A stretch of 64,000 nt of DNA from positions 27,172,026-27,236,025 of the forward strand of contig OX411543.1 of the NCBI GenBank assembly GCA_948146395.1. The letters run 5' to 3'. Shown here piece by piece: positions 1 to 12,700 of the stretch (position 1 is the first letter of the stretch; each line of letters starts with the position of its first letter). This DNA is from Fragum whitleyi. Its lineage: Eukaryota; Mollusca; Bivalvia; Cardiida; Cardiidae. The translations under genes and the position numbers were made by a program. The notes under the pieces are model-generated. The model searched no databases. It saw only the letters and a program-made list of their open reading frames with translations, and had not been told where the DNA came from.

Positions 1-2247
1 GAAAAAGTTGCAAATAACTTGAAATGGCCAAAGGAGCAATGGACCTTACTTCTCCAAAGTGTCTTAGTAGGAAAAGCTCGCAATATTTATTCGCAACTTA
101 GAACAGAACAAAGCAATGATTATGATACTGTAAAAGAACTCATTCTCAAAGGTTATGAGCTGGTACCAGAAGCATACAGACAACAATTTAGAAGTTGTAG
201 AAAAGAATCTGGCCAGACTCACGTTGAATTTGCAAGAAACGAAGAAAATTTATTTGACAGGTGGTGCTATTCTAAGAAAATAGACCAAAATTATGATAAT
301 CTTAGACAACTTATATTAATTGAACAATTCAAAAATTGCATTCAATCTGACATTAAGTCACATTTAGATGAAAAAAATGTTGAAACTATACATGAAGCAG
401 CTCGTTTAGCTGATAATTACTACCTTACACACAAAAATTCTTTCGTTAATAAAGCAAAACCTGCTTCCTCACATTCCCAAAATAAATCTATGTCTGGTGA
501 TTCATCTAGCATGTCTAGTCAATCGAATTCACCTAAACCAAATTCTACTGGTGAAACCAATGTTCAAAATCCCTTATCTCGAGTACATTGTACTTTTTGT
601 AAAAAACCAGGTCACCTTATTTCAGAATGTTTTAGATTAAAAAGGAAGAAGGAACTGAGTGCAGCCAAACCTACAGGGCTCACCAGCCTTCAGCCTAAAT
701 CACAGCCTTCTTTTGAGTTAAATTCAATTGTTAAGGCAGAACCAAATTCTGATTCTTGTATGGAGATTTTTGAACCGTTCATGTTAAATGGTTTTGTATC
801 ACTTTCAGGTGATATGTGCCCACCTACCCCTATTAAAATTTTAAGAGACACAGGAGCTTCTCAATCTCTTATTTTAGCAGATGTTCTGCCTTTTTCTGAG
901 AAGACTTCGTCTGGTACTAGTGTCCTTATTCAGGGTGTAGAGTGTGGTGTTATTAATGTTCCTCTTCATATGGTTAATTTGTCCTCAGATTTGGTTACTG
1001 GTTCTGTGGTTGTTGGTGTTAAACATTCTTTACCATTTAAAGGTGTACATTTATTGCTAGGCAAAGACTTAGCTGGAGATAAGGTTGTTGTTAATCCTCT
1101 TGTAACTGACACACCTAATGTAGGTCAAACAGATGATCCTATTTTGCAGGAAATACCTGATTTGTACCCTTCATGTGCAGTAACTCGGGGTATGGCTAAA
1201 AAAGCTTCCTTGAAAATTTCAAATGATATTGACTTAACTGATACTTTTGCTGGTCAATATTTCAATGACGAGATTAAACAGTCTTTTAATCTTAGTCTGC
1301 CTGATACTCAGACAGACTCGTCAAAACTTTGTCAGTCATCTCCAAGGTCAAATGACCAAGGTCATGAAACGCATTCAAAGTCAAAGTTAATCCAGGAACA
1401 GCAAAATGATCCTGAGGTTTCAAAGTTAATTGATAGGGCATTACCCGAAAAAGAAATGTCTCAGAATCCTGTTTGTTACTATAAAAAGAATGGTATTCTG
1501 ATGAGAAAATGGCGACCATTTGATGTCCCAGCTGATGATGATTGGGCTGTTCATCACCAAATTGTTGTTCCAAAGTCTTATCGCCGTGAAATACTTAGTA
1601 TAGCCCATGAAAGTCCAATGTCTGGTCATTTAGGTGTAAACAAGACTTATCACAAGATAATGACTCACTTCTTTTGGCCTGGACTTAAATCGGACGTTTC
1701 CGAATATTGTAAAAGTTGCCACACTTGTCAAATGGTAGGGAAACCTAACCAAGTTATTCCAAAAGCAAGGTTACAACCCATTCCAGCTTTTGATGAACCT
1801 TTCAGTCGGATAATAATAGACTGCGTTGGTCCTTTACCGAAAACTAAGTCAGGTTCTGAATATTTGTTGACAATTATGTGTGCTTCTACCCGCTTCCCAG
1901 AAGCAATTCCTTTAAGAAACATTAAGGCAAAGTCAATCATTAAGGCTCTTGTCAAGTTCTTTACTTTTGTTGGCCTTCCAAAATCAGTTCAGTCTGATCA
2001 AGGATCGAACTTCATGTCAGGCATATTCCAACAGGTTATGCATGAATTAGGTAACCAGCAATATCGGTCATCTGCTTATCACCCTGAAAGTCAAGGTGCT
2101 TTAGAAAGATTTCATCAGACCCTAAAGAATATGATAAGGTCATATTGTTTTGATACTGATAAAAATTGGGATGAAGGTATCATTTGCTATTATTTGCAGC
2201 CAGAGAATCTGTTCAAGAATCTCTTGGCTTTAGCCCCTTTGAGTTAG
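1..2247 (+). pseudogene. gag-protease-integrase reading frame, open to window edge, frameshifted at its 3' end
   Basis: The frame is open from base 1, so the true start lies upstream. About nucleotides 160-440 encode a helical gag segment resembling the SCAN domain (aromatic/Phe-Arg start, QLILIEQF core, EAARLAD end). A CCHC knuckle (CTFCKKPGHLISEC) lies near 588. The protease motif DTGAS is at about 847. The integrase zinc finger has its two His near 1606-1630 and CKSCHTC near 1705. The catalytic core has Asp in IIIDC (about 1816), Asp in SDQGSNF (about 1990) and Glu in the HPESQGALERF region (about 2080). Around 2182 the sequence homologous to other integrases moves to another frame, and this frame stops at 2247. 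I infer a one-base indel. It would make the Gag and Pol proteins of a retrotransposon. Confidence 0.88.
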
Positions 2248-3599
2248 TTTTTGGTCATTCTGTTCGTTGGCCATTAACACTCTTAAAAGAGAAATTTCTT
2301 GCTGATGATGAAACACCCTTGAACTTGTTACAGTATGTTTCTGACTTCAGAAATAAACTGTCTAGGGCATGTGAGGTTGCAAGGTCAAATCTTAAATCAT
2401 CTCAGAGCAAAATGAAGGCAAGATATGACAAGCATAGTGTTGATAGGAAATTTGAACCAGGTGATAAAGTCCTTGCTCTTTTGCCAATACCTGGCCGACC
2501 CTTACAGGCAAGATATTATGGCCCGTATACTATTGATAAGAAAACAAGTGATTTGAATTATATTATCAATACTCCTGGAAGGCGTAAAAATAAACAAATG
2601 TGTCATGTGAACATATTAAAAAAGTATTTTGATAGAGATAGCTCTATTTCAAAACCAGTTACAGTTGTAAACACTGTCCCACAAGAATCAAATGTGATTG
2701 AATCAGAAGTTAGTTCAGACTTTAGTGAAAAATCTGTTCCTGGTCCACCTAAACTTGAGAACTCTGAAATACTAAAGAATCTTGACGACAAACTTTCACA
2801 TTTGGAGCCATATCAACGAGAAGAGCTGAAACAGTTGATTAATGATTATAAACACTTATTTCCTGACATCCCCACAAGAACTGATAAAATATATCATGAT
2901 GTTATTGTGGAAGATTCTCAACCAATAAAACAACATCCTTATAGAATGAATCCAGTGAAACAAAAAGCCCTTCAAGATGAAGTGAATTACTTATTGGAGA
3001 ATGACTTTATTGAACCCAGCCAAAGTAATTACAGTTCACCATGTATATTAGTTCCAAAGCCAAATGGAACATACAGAATGTGTACTGACTATCGAAAAGT
3101 GAACGCTGTGACAAAAACTGACTCTTTTCCAATTCCCAGAATTGATGACTGTATTGACAAAGTCGGTAATTCTAAATATGTCACCAAATTTGACCTTCTC
3201 AAAGGATTCTGGCAAGTTCCGCTCACTGATAGGGCTAAAGAAGTATCAGCATTTGCTACTCCAACTGGTCTGTACCAGTACAAAGTTATGCCGTTTGGGA
3301 TGAAAAATTCTCCTGCGACGTTTCAGCGGCTTGTAAATATGGTTATAGCTGGCTTAGATGGCTGTGACGCATACATCGATGATGTCATCATCTATACAGA
3401 TACATGGAGTGACCACCTTCAAAGAATCAAACAATTCTTCGACCGTCTCAGTGAAGCAAAATTGACTGTTAATCTGGGAAAAACAGAATTTTGTCATGCT
3501 ACTGTTACTTTTTTAGGACATCTTGTGGGACAGGGTCAAGTTAAACCTTTAGAATCTAAGGTCAATGCTATCTCTGAGTTTCCAGTGCCTGCTACTTAA
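2184..3599 (+). pseudogene. integrase C-terminus and reverse transcriptase, ended by an in-frame stop
   Basis: This frame continues integrase after the break at about 2182, beginning within the conserved leucine/alanine-rich segment before 'LGFSPFELVFG'. It contains a GPY/F-type module (YYGPYTI near 2515), a linker, and then a Ty3/gypsy-type reverse transcriptase. RT motifs seen are the LVPKPNGTYRMCTDYRKVN block (about 3048), FDLLKGFWQVPL (about 3190), MPFGMKNSPATFQRL (about 3288) and the catalytic YIDD box (about 3370). The frame ends at TAA 3597-3599. The next codons in the same frame resume the conserved sequence without a gap, so the stop looks like a single nonsense substitution between RT and RNase H. 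Confidence 0.88.
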
Positions 3600-3608
3600 A
3601 AGCAACTG

Positions 3609-4175
3609 ATGCGATTTCTTGGTATGGCTGGCTACTATAGAAAGTTTTGTAAGAATTTTTCTATAATAGCTGAACCTTTAACAAATTTATTAAAGAAAAA
3701 TGTTAAGTTCAAATGGAATGATAATTGTCAAGTTGCCTTTGATCGCTTGAAAGCCATACTAAAGAGCACACCAGTTCTTTTAGCACCTGATTTTGACAAA
3801 TGTTTCAAATTAGCTGTTGATGCAAGTGATGTTGGTATTGGTGCTGTTCTTTTGCAAGAAGACGATGATGGTATAGATCATCCAGTTTGTTATTATTCTA
3901 AAAAATTAAACAAACATCAGAAAAACTACTCCACCATTGAAAAAGAATGTCTTGCTCTGATTTTGGCAATCCAACATTTTGAAGTTTATTTAACATCTGC
4001 AACTACTCCTTTAGTTGTTTTCAGTGACCACAATCCCTTAAGTTTTCTTCACAAACTTAAGAGTAAGAACCAAAGATTATTGAGGTGGAGTTTGTCACTT
4101 CAAGAATTTGATCTTGATGTAAGGCACATTAAAGGAAAAGACAATATTATACCAGATGCTCTGTCAAGAGTCTAA
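3609..4175 (+). pseudogene. RT thumb/connection and RNase H of the retrotransposon
   Basis: The frame is the same as the preceding RT segment and is separated from it only by the nonsense codon. It starts with the RT-connection motif FLGMAGYYRKF. The RNase H has the gypsy-type LAVDASDVGIGAVL strand (Asp), IEKECLALILAI (Glu) and VFSDHNPLSFL (Asp), and it ends with the usual pol C-terminus IIPDALSRV. It would degrade RNA in the RNA:DNA hybrid during reverse transcription. The ATG at 3609 is an internal codon and probably not a real start. Confidence 0.87.
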
Positions 4176-4442
4176 AATTTTGAATTGTCTTATCTTTAAT
4201 ATAAAATTGAGTTTAACAGTACCATTTCACTATATTTTTTGTTTATATGTATGTATATATGTTTGTATATATATCTCTTTTTCAATTCTTTTGATGAAAA
4301 TTGTTTGTATTTTCATGCTAGATGTGCTGAAATGTTTCAACAAATCATGATATTATCAAATATGTAAAGTATATTATCATTGTATATGCTAAAGATAATA
4401 CAAAAAGAAAGATTTATTTCATAAACCTTTCTTTTTTCTTTC
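4176..4442. other. A+T-rich non-coding segment between pol and polypurine tract
   Basis: No coding potential is recognised here. It contains TATATG-type runs. The position between the RNase H stop and the polypurine tract is where an env gene would sit in an errantivirus, and none is present. Confidence 0.6.
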
Positions 4443-4453
4443 AAGGGGGAAAG
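4443..4453 (+). promoter_or_regulatory. polypurine tract (plus-strand primer)
   Basis: AAGGGGGAAAG lies directly before the TG that starts the LTR. This is the expected position and composition for the plus-strand primer of an LTR retrotransposon. Confidence 0.85.
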
Positions 4454-5003
4454 TGTTATGTATAAGCTATAAATAAACCTAATGGTATTTACCATGTCTA
4501 TTTTTAGAATTAGTCTGGGGATTTTCCAATATCTCTTGACACTTTAAGGTAATAGATATGTAGAAGATTTTAGATCTTTCTAGAAAGGCCTTTTGGAAGG
4601 TGATTCAGACTCTAGAGTAATCTTATGTTCTATACTATTCCAGATTGTTCTATAGTATTATATAAAGGGATACCTACAGCATTCTTGGTTCACTTGATTT
4701 AGACTTATGGTTTCATTTAGTAGTACTGTGTTAAACTAAAAGGGGATTTCTTGTTATCTTAAAAGTGTGTTTAAAAGCGTGTTTAATTTTAAATTCGGAT
4801 ATTATTTGACTTATTATTTGTGGACCAGGAACTTAATTAAATTGGATCTAAAATTAAAACTTTAGGATTAACATTCAAGGTATTGTAAATTGTTTTTGTA
4901 TTAATTTCATATTGTCAATAATTCTGGTATTATTGTCAATAAATATTGTTAATTGTAAAGTTTGTTGCTGGTTTCTTTGTTCGTGTTACATTGGCACGTA
5001 ACA
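4454..5003 (+). repeat. 3' long terminal repeat (550 bp)
   Basis: It begins TGTTATG and ends GTAACA, giving a 5-bp inverted terminus TGTTA/TAACA with the canonical TG...CA. A TATA box (TATATAAA) is at 4659-4666 and a polyadenylation signal (AATAAA) at 4938-4943. From 5004 the sequence is the satellite unit, which fixes the right boundary. The 5' LTR is not in the window, so LTR identity and element age cannot be assessed here. Confidence 0.85.
4659..4666 (+). promoter_or_regulatory. LTR TATA box
   Basis: TATATAAA lies about 205 bp into the LTR and about 270 bp upstream of the AATAAA signal, consistent with a U3 core promoter driving the retrotransposon RNA. Confidence 0.6.
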
Positions 5004-6655
5004 CCAGTCAGGTAAAAAATTTCCTACCTGGTCAGATGAAAGAATTTCTTCCTAACCAAGCTGAAAAATTTCTCATTACAGCCAAACGAGAAATTTCTCA
5101 CCCCAGTCAGGAAAAAAAATTTTCTACCTGGCAAGATGAAAAAAATATCTTCCTATCCAAACTGAAAATTTTCTCATTACAGCCAAACAAAAAATTTTTC
5201 ACCCCAATCAGGTAAAAGAACTTCCTACCTGGTCAGATGAAAGAATTTCTTCCTAACCAAGCTGAAAAATTTCTCATTACAGCCAAACGAAAAATTTCTC
5301 ACCCCAGTCAGGTAAAAAAAATTCCTACCTGGTCAGATGAAAGAATTTCTTCCTAACCAAGCTGAAAAATTTCTCATTACAGCCAAACGAAAAATTTCTC
5401 ACCCCAGTCAGGTAAAAAAATTTCCTACCTGGCCAGATGAAAAAAATTCTTCCTAACCAAGCTGAAACAGTTCTCATTACAGCCAAACGAAAAATTTCTC
5501 ACCCCAGTCAGGTAAAAAAAAAATTTCCTACCCGGCTAGATGAAAAATTAAATATTCGACTCCAATGGGATTCGAACCCGGGACCTCAAAATCCCAAAGC
5601 GAGTGCTCTACCGCGTCGCTATTAAGGCTAACTTTTATGACAAGGCAGTACAAACACATCTAATACACATCCCGGCTTCACCAGATGAAAAAATTTCTTC
5701 CTAACCAAGCTGAAAAATTTCTTATTACAGCCAAACAAAAAATTTCTCACCCCAGTCATGTAAAAAAAATTCCTACCTGGTCAGATGAAAGAATGTCTTC
5801 CTAAACAAGCTGAAAAATTTCTCATTACAGCCAAACGAACAATTTCTCACCCCAGTCAGGTAAAATAATTTCCTACCTGGCCAGATGAAAAAATTTCTTC
5901 CTAACCAAGCTGAAAAAATTCTCATTACAGCCAAACGAAAAATTTCTTACCCCAGTCAGGTAAAAAAAAATCCTACCTGGCCAGATGAAAAATTAAATAT
6001 TCGACTCCAATGGGATTCAATCCCGGGACCTCTACATCCCAAAGCGAGTGCTCTACCACGTCGCTTTTACGGCTAACTTGTACGACAAGGCAGTACAAAC
6101 ACACCTTATACACATCCCGGTTACACCAGATGAAAAAAAAATCTTCCTAACCAAGCTGAAAAATTTCCCATTACAGCCAAACGACAAATTTCTCACCCCA
6201 GTCAGGTAAGAAAAATTTCCCTACCTGGTCAGACGAAAACATTTCTTCCTTACCAAGCTGAAAAAATTCTCATTACTGCCAAACGAAAAATTTCTCACCC
6301 AAGTCAGGTAAAAAAAAATACCTACCTGGTCAGATGAAAGAATTTCTTCCTAACCAAGCTGAAAAATTTCTCATAACAGGCAAAAGAAAAATTTCTCACC
6401 CCAGTCAGGTAAAAAAATTTCCTACCTGGCCAAATAAAAAAATTTCTTCTTTACCAAGTTGAAAAAATTCTCATTACAGCTAAACAAAAAATTTCTCATC
6501 CCAGTCAGGTAAAAAAAAAATTCCTACCTGGTCAGATGAAAGAATTTCTTCCTAACCATGCTGAAAATTTTCTCATTACAGCCAAACGAAAAATTTCTCA
6601 CCCAAGTCAGGTAAAAAAAAATTTTCTACCCGGCCAGATGAAAAATTTAATATTC

Positions 6656-6726
6656 GACTCCAATGGGATTCGAACCCGGGACCTCTACATCCCAAAGCGA
6701 GTGCTCTACCACGTCGCTTTTAAGGC
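6656..6726 (-). other. representative tRNA-Pro-like copy
   Basis: This well-preserved example of the array's tRNA-like cassette has the B box GGTTCGAATCC, a D-arm-like GTGGTAGAGC and the loop TTTGGGA. By eye only about four to five of seven acceptor pairs form and the anticodon stem is broken. Confidence 0.6.
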
Positions 6727-9700
6727 TAACTTGTACGACAAGGCAGTAACAACACACCTTATACACATCCCGGCTTCACCAGATGAAAAAATTTCTTCCT
6801 AACCAAGCTGAAAAATTCTCACTACAACCAAACGAAAAATTTCTCACCCCAGTCAGGTAAAAAAAAAATTCTACCTGGCCAGAGGAAAAAATTTCTTCCT
6901 AACCAAGCTGAAAAATTTCTCATTACAGCCAAACGAAAAATTTCTCACCCCAGTCAGGTAATAATAAATTTCTACCTGGCCAGATGAAAAATTAAATATT
7001 CGACTCCAATGGGATTCGAACCCGGGACCTCTACATCCCAAAGCGAGTGCTCCCTACGTCGCTATTAAGGCTAACTTGTACGACAAGGCAGTACTAACAC
7101 ACCTTATGCACATCCTGGCTACACCAGATGAAAAATTTCTTCCTAACCAAGCTGAAAATTTTCTCATTACAGCCAAACGAAATATTTCTCACCCCAGTCA
7201 GGTAAAAAAAAAATTCCTACCTGGTCAGATGTAAGAATTTCTTCCTAACCAAACTGAAAAAATTCTCATTACAGCCAAACGAAAAATTTCTCACCCCAGT
7301 CAGGTAAAAAAAAATTCCTACCTGGCCAGATGAAAAAATTTCTTCCTAACCAAGCTGAAAAATTTCTCATTACAGCCAGACAAAAAATTTCTCACCCCAG
7401 TCATGTAAAAAAAAAAAAATTCCTACCTGGTCAGATGAAAGAATTTCTTCCTAAGCAAGCTAAAAAATTTCTCATTACAGCCAGTCGAAAAATTTCTCAT
7501 CCCAGTCAGGTAAAAAATTTCCTACCTGGTCAGATGAAAGAATTTCTTCCTAACCAAGCTGAAAAATTTCTCATTACAGCCAAACGAGAAATTTCTCACC
7601 CCAGTCAGGAAAAAAAATTTCTACCTGGCAAGATGAAAAAAATATCTTCCTATCCAAGCTGAAAATTTTCTCATTACAGCCAAACAAAAAATTTTTCACC
7701 CCAATCAGGTAAAAAAACTTCCTACCTGGTCAGATGAAAGAATTTCTTCCTAACCAAGCTGAAAAATTTCTCATTACAGCCAAACGAAAAATTTCTCACC
7801 CCAGTCAGGTAAAAAAAAATTCCTACCTGGTCAGATGAAAGAATTTCTTCCTAACCAAGCTGAAAAATTTCTCATTACAGCCAAACGAAAAATTTCTCAC
7901 CCCAGTCAGGTAAAAAAATTTCCTACCTGGCCAGATGAAAAAAATTCTTCCTAACCAAGCTGAAAAAGTTCTCATTACAGCCAAACGAAAAATTTCTCAC
8001 CCCAGTCAGGTAAAAAAAAATTCCTACCTGGCCAGATGAAAAATTAAATATTCGACTCCAATGGGATTCGAACCCGGGACCTCTACATCCCAAAGCGAGT
8101 GCTCTACCACGTCGCTATTACGGCTAACTTGAACGACAAGGCAGTACAAACACACCTTATACACATCCCGGTTACACCAGATGAAAAAAAAATCTTCCTA
8201 ACCAAGCTGAAAAATTTCCCATTACAGCCAAACGACAAATTTCTCACCCCAGTCAGGTAAGAAAAATTTCCCTACCTGGTCAGACGAAAACATTTCTTCC
8301 TTACCAAGCTGAAAAATTTCTCATTACTGCCAAACGAAAAAATTCTCACCCAAGTCAGGTAAAAAAAAATTCCTACCTGGTCAGATGAAAGAATTTCTTC
8401 CTAACCAAGCTGAAAAATTTCTCATAACAGGCAAAAGAAAAATTTCTCACCCCAGTCAGGTAAAAAAATTTCCTACCTGGCCAAATTAAAAAAATTTCTT
8501 CTTAACCAAGTTGAAAATTTTCTCATTACAGCTAAACAAAAAATTTCTCAACCCAGTCAGGTAAAAGAAATTCCTACCTGGTCAGATGAAAGAATTTCTT
8601 CCTAACCAAGCTGAAAAATTTCTCATTACAGCCAAACGAAAAAATTCTCACCCCAGTCAGGTAAAATAAAAGAAAATTCCTACCTGGTCGGATGAATGAA
8701 TTTCTTTCTAATCATGCTGAAAATTTTCTCATTACAGCCAAACGAAAAATTTCTCACCCAAGTCAGGTAAAAAAAAAATTCTACCCGGCCAGATGAAAAA
8801 TTTAATATTCGACTCCAATGGGATTCGAACCCGGGACCTCTACATCCCAAAGCGAGTGCTCTACCACGTCGCTTTTAAGGCTAACTTGTACGACAAGGCA
8901 GTACAAACACACCTTATACACATCCCGGCTTCACCAGATGAAAAAATTCTTCCTAACCAAGCTAAAAAATTCTCATTACAACAAAACGAAAAATTTCTCA
9001 CCCCAGTCAGGTAAAAAAAAATTCCTACCTGGTCAGATGAAAGAATGTCTTCCTAACCAAGCTGAAAAATTTCTCATTACAGCCAAACGAAAAATTTCTC
9101 ACCCCAGTCATGTAAAATAACTTCCTACCTGGCCAGATGAAAAAATTTCTTCCTAACAAGCTGAAAAATTTCTCATTACAGCCAAACGAAAAATTTCTCA
9201 CCCCAGTCAAGTTAAAATAAAATTCCTACCTGGCCAGATGAAAATTAAATATTCGACTCCAATGGGATTCGAACCCTGGACCTTTACATCCCAAAGCAAA
9301 TGCTCTACCACGTCGCTATTAAGGCTAACTTGTACGACAAGGCAGTACAAACACACCTTATACACATCCCGGCTACACCAGATGAAAAAAATCTTCCTAA
9401 CCAAGCTTAAAAATTTCTCATTACAGCCAAACGAGAAATTTATCACCCCAGTCAAGTAAAAAAAAACTTCATACCTGGTCAGATGAAAGAATTTCTTCCT
9501 AACCAAGCTCAAAAATTTCTCATTACAGCCAAACGAAAAATTTCTCACTCCAGTCAGGTAAACAAAAATCCTACCTGGCCAGATGAAAAATTAAATATTC
9601 GACTCCAATGGGATTCGAACCCGGGACCTCTACATCCCAAAGCGAGTGCTCTACAACGTCGCAATTAAGGCTAACTTGTACGACAAGGCAGTACAAACAC

Positions 9701-12700
9701 ACTTTATACACATCTCGGCTACACCAGATGAAAAAAAATCTTCCTAACGAAGCTGAAAAATTTCTCATTACAGCCAAACGACAAATTTCTCACCACAGTC
9801 AGGTAAAAAAAAATTTCCTACCTGGTCAGATAAAAAAAATTCCTACCTGGTCAGATGAAAACATTTCTTCCTTACCAAGCTGAAAAATTTCTCATTACTG
9901 CCAAACGAAAAATTTCTTACCCAAGTCAGGTAAAAAAAATTCCTACCTGGTCAGATGAAAGAATTACTTCCTAACCAAGCTGAAAAAATTCTCATAACAG
10001 CCAAACGAAAAATTTCTCACCCCAGTCAGGCAAAAAAATTTCCTAGCTGGCCAAATAAAAAGAATTCTTCCTAACCAAGTTACAAAAATTCTCATTACAG
10101 CCAAACAAAAAATTTCTCAACCCAGTCAGGTAAAAAAAAATTCCTACCTGGTCAGATGAAAGAATTTCTTCCTAACCAAGCTGAAAAATTTCTCATTACA
10201 GCCAAACGAAAAATTTCTCACCCCAGTCAGGTAATTAAATATCCTCCCTGGCCAGATGAAAAATTCTTCCTAACCAAGCTGAAAAATTTCTGATTACAGC
10301 CAACCGAAAAATTTCTCACCCCAGTCAGGTAAAAAAAAAAATCCTACCTGGCCAGATGTAAAATTAAATATTCGACTACAATGGGATTCGAACCCGGTAC
10401 CTCTACATCCCATAGCGAGTGCTCTACCACGTCGCTATTAAGGCTAACTTGTACGACAAGGCAGTACAAACACACCTTATACACATCCCGGCTACACCAG
10501 ATGAAAAAATTTCTTCCTAACCAAGCTGAAAATTTTCTCATTACAGCCAAACGAAAAATTTCTCACCCCAGTCAGGTAAAAAAAAAATCATACCTGGTCA
10601 GATGAAAGAATTTCTTCCTAACCAAGCTGAAAAATTTCTCTTTACAGCCAAACGAAAAATTTCTCACCCCAGTCAAGTAAAAAAAATTCTTACCTGGCCA
10701 GATGAAAGAATTTCTTCCTAACCAAGCTGAAAAATTTCTCATTACAACCAAACCAAAAATTTCTCACCCCAGTCAGGTAAAAAATTTCCTACCTGGTCAG
10801 ATGTAAGAATTTCTTTCTAACCAGGCTGAAAAATTTCTCATTACAGCCAAACGAAAAATTTCTCACCCCAGTCAGGTAAAAAAAAAATCATACCTGGTCA
10901 GATGAAAGAATTTCTTCCTAACCAAGCTGAAAAATTTCTCATTACAGCCAAACAAAAAATTTCTCACCCCAGTCAGGTAAAAAAAATTCCTACCTGGCCA
11001 GATGAAAAAATTTCTTCCTAACCAAGCTGAAAAATTTCTCATTACAGCCAAACGAAAAATTTCTCACCCCAGTCAGGTAAAAAAAAATTCCTACCTGGCC
11101 AGATGAAAAATTAAATATTCGACACCAATGGGATTCGAACCCGGGACCTCTACATCCCAAAGCGAGTGCTCTACCACGTCGCTATTAAGGCTAACTTGTA
11201 CGACAAGGCAGTACAAACACACCTTATACACATCCCGGCTTCACCAGATGAAAAAATTTCTTCCTAACCAAGCTGAAAAAATTCTCATTACAGCCAAACG
11301 AAAAATTTCTCACCCCAGTCAGGTAAAAAAAAATTCCTACCTGGTCAGATGAAAACATTTCTTCCTTACCAAGCTGAAAAATTTCTCATTACTGCCAAGC
11401 GAAAAATTTCTTACCCAAGTCAGGTAAAAAAAATTCCTACCTGGTCAGATGAAAGAATTACTTCCTAACCAAGCTGAAAAATTTCTCATAACAGCCAAAC
11501 GAAAAATTTCTCACCCCAGTCAGGTAAAAAAATTTCCTAGCTGGCCAAATAAAAAAAATTCTTCCTAACCAAGTTACAAAAATTCTCATTACAGCCAAAC
11601 AAAAAATTTCTCAACCCAGTCAGGTAAAAAAAAAATTCCTACCTGGTCAGATGAAAGAATTTCTTCCTAACCAAGCTGAAAAATTTCTCATTACAGCCAA
11701 ACGAAAAATTTCTCACCCCAGTCAGGTAATTAAATATCCTCCCTGGCCAGATGAAAAAATTCTTCCTAACCAAGCTGAAAAATTTCTGATTACAGCCAAA
11801 CGAAAAATTTCTCACCCCAGTCAGGTAAAAAAAAAATCCTACCTGGCCAGATGTAAAATTAAATATTCGACTACAATAGGATTCGAACCCGGTACCTCTA
11901 CATCCCAAAGCGAGTGCTCTACCACGTCGCTATTAAGGCTAACTTGTACGACAAGGCAGTACAAACACACCTTATACACATCCCGGCTACACCAGATGAA
12001 AAAATTTCTTCCTAACCAAGCTGAAAATTTTCTCATTACAGCCAAACGAAAAATTTCTCACCCCAGTCAGGTAAAAAAAAAATCATACCTGGTCAGATGA
12101 AAGAATTTCTTCCTAACCAAGCTGAAAAATTTCTCTTTACAGCCAAACGAAATATTTCTCACCCCAGTCAAGTAAAAAAAATTCTTACCTGGCCAGATGA
12201 AAGAATTTCTTCCTAACCAAGCTGAAAAATTTCTCATTACAGCCAAACCAAAAATTTCTCACCCAAGTCAGGTAAAAAAAAAAATTTCCTACCTGGTCAG
12301 ATGAAAGAATTTCTTCCTTACCAAGCTGAAAAATTTCTCATTACAGCCAAACGAAAAAATTCTCACCCCAGTCAGGTAAAAAATTTCCTACCTGGTCAGA
12401 TGTAAGAATTTCTTCCTAACCAGGCTGAAAAATTTCTCATTACAGCCAAACGACAAATTTCTCACCCCAGTCAGGAAAAAAAATTTCCTACCTGGCAAGA
12501 TGAAAAAAATTTCTTCCTATCCAAGCTGAAAAATTTCTCATTACAGCCAAACAAAAAATTTCTGAGCCCAATCAGTTAAAAAAAAAAATCCTACCTGGTC
12601 AGATGAAAAAAATTCTTCCTAACGAAGCTGAAAAAATTCTCATTACAGCCAAACGAAAAATTACTCACCCTAGTCAGGTAAAATAATTCCTACCTGGCCA

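Larger units (their letters stand above)
1..5003 (+). mobile_element. Gmr1-like Ty3/gypsy LTR retrotransposon, 5' part cut by window edge
   Basis: Domains read along the plus strand are: SCAN-like gag, CCHC knuckle, aspartic protease, integrase (HHCC, DDE core, GPY module), reverse transcriptase and RNase H, then a polypurine tract and a 3' LTR. The RT and RNase H look Ty3/gypsy-like, but integrase precedes RT, as in Ty1/copia. That combination defines the Gmr1-like group. The 5' LTR and primer binding site are outside the window. The coding region has one frameshift (about 2182) and one in-frame stop (3597-3599), so this copy is probably inactive, though little decayed. No env-like gene is seen. 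The 3' LTR abuts the satellite array directly, so the element appears to have inserted into that array. Confidence 0.9.

Noticed and set aside
4156..4350. 64-codon frame after RNase H as an env remnant
   Set aside because: It is short, A+T-driven low-complexity sequence with no envelope features, and it lies between pol and the polypurine tract.
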